Shown here one piece after another: positions 62,566 through 64,000 of a stretch of DNA of 64,000 nucleotides (the stretch's first letter is position 1; each line of letters starts with the position of its first letter). A program made the translations under genes and the position numbers. Under the pieces are notes generated by a model. That model was not told the DNA's origin. It did no database searches and saw only the letters and a program-made list of their open reading frames with translations. Origin of the DNA: Diadophis punctatus similis (lineage: Eukaryota > Chordata > Lepidosauria > Squamata > Dipsadidae); assembly GCA_023053685.1 (NCBI GenBank), contig JALIGW010000213.1, forward strand, positions 1 through 64,000. Direction: 5' to 3'.

Positions 62566-64000
62566 GAATTCGGCTTTCCAGCTTGTGGGGAACAGGAATA
62601 TGTGTTTCATTTTCATTTCTGAGGTGTTTGTCAAAAGTGATGTTTTTGGCTGTATTGAGTCCTAAGGCGAATGCTGTGTTAGACCTTGGGCTAGCTCTTC
62701 AGGGAAAGGTCAGAATCAAAAATCAAGTGAGAATTCGGCTTTCCAGCCTGTGGGAAACAGGAATATGTGTTTCATTTTCATTTCTGAGGTGTTTGTCAAA
62801 AGTCATGTTTTTTGGCTGTATTCAGTCCTAAGGCGAATGCTGTGTTAGACTTTGGGCTAGCTCTTCAGGGTAGGCTCGGAATCGAAAATCAAGCGAGAAT
62901 TCGGCTTTCCAGCCTGTGGGGAACAGGAATATGTGTTTCATTTTCATTTCTGAGGTGTTTGTCAAAAGTGATGTTTTTGGGCTGAATTGAGAAATAAGGC
63001 GAATGCTGTGTTAGATCTTGAGCTAGCTCTTCAGGGTAGGCTCTGAATCGAAAATCAAGCGAGAATTCGGCTTTCCAGCCCTTGGGGAACAGGAATATGT
63101 GTTTCTTTTTCATTTCTGAGGTGTTTGTCAAAAGAGATGTTTTTGGGCTGAATTGAGAAATAAGACGAATGCTGTGTTAGACCTTGGGCTAGCTCTTCAG
63201 GGAAAGGTCGGAATCGAAAATCAAGCGAGAATTTAGCTTTCCAGCCCGTGGGGAACAGGAATATGTGTTTCTTTTTCATTTCTGAGGTGTTTGTCAAAAG
63301 TGATGTTTTTGGGCTGAATTTAGAAATAAGGCGAATGCTGTGTTAGACCGTGAGCTAGCTCTTCAGGGTAGGCTCGGAATCGAAAATCAAGCGAGAATTC
63401 GGCTTTCCAGCCTGTGTGGAACAGGAATCTGTGTTTCATTTTCATTTCTGAGGTGTTTGTCAAAAGTCATGTTTTTTGGCTGTATTGAGTCCTAAGGCGA
63501 ATGCACTGTTAGACTTTGGGCTAGCTCTTCAGGGGTAGGCTCGGAATCGAAAATCAAGCGAGAATTTCGGTTTTCCAGCCCGTGGGGAACAGGAATATGT
63601 GTTTCATTTTCATTTCTGAGGTGTTTGTCAAAAGTCATGTTTTTTGGCTGTATTGAGTCCTAAGGCGAATGCAGTGTTAGACTTTGGGCTAGCTCTTCAG
63701 GGTAGGCTCAGAATCGAAAATCAAGCGAGAATTCGGCTTTCCAGCCCGTGGGGAACAGGAATATGTGTTTCATTTTCATTTCTGAGGTGTTTGTCAAAAG
63801 TGATGTTTTTGGGCTGAATTGAGAAATAAGGCGAATGCTGTGTTAGACCTTGAGCTAGCTCTTCAGGGTAGGCTCGGAATCGAAAATCAAGCGAGAATTC
63901 GGCTTTCCAGCCTGTGGGGAACAGGAATATGTGTTTCTTTTTCATTTCTGAGGTGTTTGTCAAAAGTGATGTTTTTGGCTGTATTGAGTCCTAAGGCGAA
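62566..64000. repeat. 10-monomer tandem duplication, second copy (cut by window end)
   Basis: Repeats 60908 onward at an offset of 1658 bp (BglII site at 63013-63018), until two one-base insertions near 63533 and 63566 shift it by two. It also matches 54608-56040 at an offset of 7958 bp. Its first monomer carries CAGCTTGTGG, as at 54608, not CAGCCTGTGG as at 60908. This copy is therefore closer at its left edge to the first X segment. Confidence 0.85.

Larger units (their letters stand above)
1..64000. repeat. Satellite DNA array, ~166-bp monomer, head to tail
   Basis: The entire window is built from one monomer of 166 bp (165 in some classes), repeated about 385 times in one orientation. 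Successive EcoRI-type heads (GAATTCGGC or variants) recur every 165 or 166 bp from the first to the last line. No unique spacer, inverted monomer, mobile element, tRNA or rRNA sequence, or protein-coding segment breaks it. The array continues past both ends of the window. The unit length is close to that of a nucleosome core plus part of a linker, as in many centromeric satellites. Function is inferred, not shown: centromeric or heterochromatic structural DNA in a eukaryote. I do not recognise the family. Open frames of up to 167 codons (for example 23702-24205) are the repeat read through, and similar frames occur on the other strand. Confidence 0.99.

Noticed and set aside
1..64000. CRISPR array
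   Set aside because: There are no short repeats alternating with unique spacers. The whole 166-bp unit is repeated.
1..64000. Human alpha satellite or the Arabidopsis 178-bp centromere repeat
   Set aside because: Unit length and sequence do not match what I know of either. The monomer length equals that reported for some legume satellites, but length alone is not evidence, and I cannot compare sequences here.
1..64000. Tandem protein-coding repeats of a large surface or mucin-like gene
   Set aside because: The 166-bp unit is not a multiple of three, so frames change every monomer and stops occur in all frames within a few units.
1..64000. Bacterial or phage sequence
   Set aside because: There are no genes, ribosome-binding sites or operons in 64 kb. 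A pure satellite of this size is a eukaryotic feature.

Overview
The whole 64 kb is one tandem-repeat (satellite DNA) array. About 385 copies of a roughly 166-bp monomer lie head to tail in a single orientation. I see no gene, RNA gene, transposon, spacer or flanking unique sequence. An uninterrupted array this long, with higher-order structure, points to a eukaryotic chromosome, most likely centromeric or other constitutive heterochromatin. I do not recognise the monomer and do not name a species. It is not human alpha satellite or the Arabidopsis 178-bp repeat as I know them. A unit near 160-180 bp is common in plant and animal centromeric satellites. That is circumstantial and does not identify a family.

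The monomer is about 43% G+C. It normally carries an EcoRI site (taken here as position 1), a NheI core within the palindrome GAGCTAGCTC near position 124, a T-rich stretch near 38-54 and a conserved GTCAAAAGT near 65. By eye the copies fall into at least six classes, told apart by linked variants. Some are 165 bp. Many class-defining differences are CpG to TpG or CpA changes, which suggests a history of cytosine methylation.

Layout. 1 to about 12.9 kb: the same classes, but most monomers carry one-base indels. 13.2-23.0 kb: two adjacent copies of a 30-monomer (about 4.97 kb) higher-order repeat, the second one monomer short. 23.0-27.4 kb: a rearranged segment. 27.4-29.3 kb: a partial copy (11 monomers). 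29.3-34.2 kb: a further complete 30-mer. 34.2-37.9 kb: a relative of the 23-27 kb segment. 37.9-46.7 kb: partial and shuffled 30-mer copies, with a 9-monomer local duplication and a monomer missing 20 bp. 46.7-49.8 kb: a second indel-rich patch. 49.8-53.8 kb: a 6-monomer, 993-bp unit repeated three times, with a two-monomer remnant. 53.3-64 kb: larger blocks duplicated at about 5.97, 6.30 and 1.66 kb. The array thus shows nested repeat units of 6, 9, 10 and 30 monomers, as expected from repeated unequal exchange or replication-based amplification.

Open reading frames of 60-167 codons occur on both strands, but they are the monomer read in different frames. None is annotated as a gene. The features most worth a second look are the nested higher-order repeats, the mosaic copies, the CpG-decay signature, and the patchy one-base indels, which may be a sequence-quality artefact.
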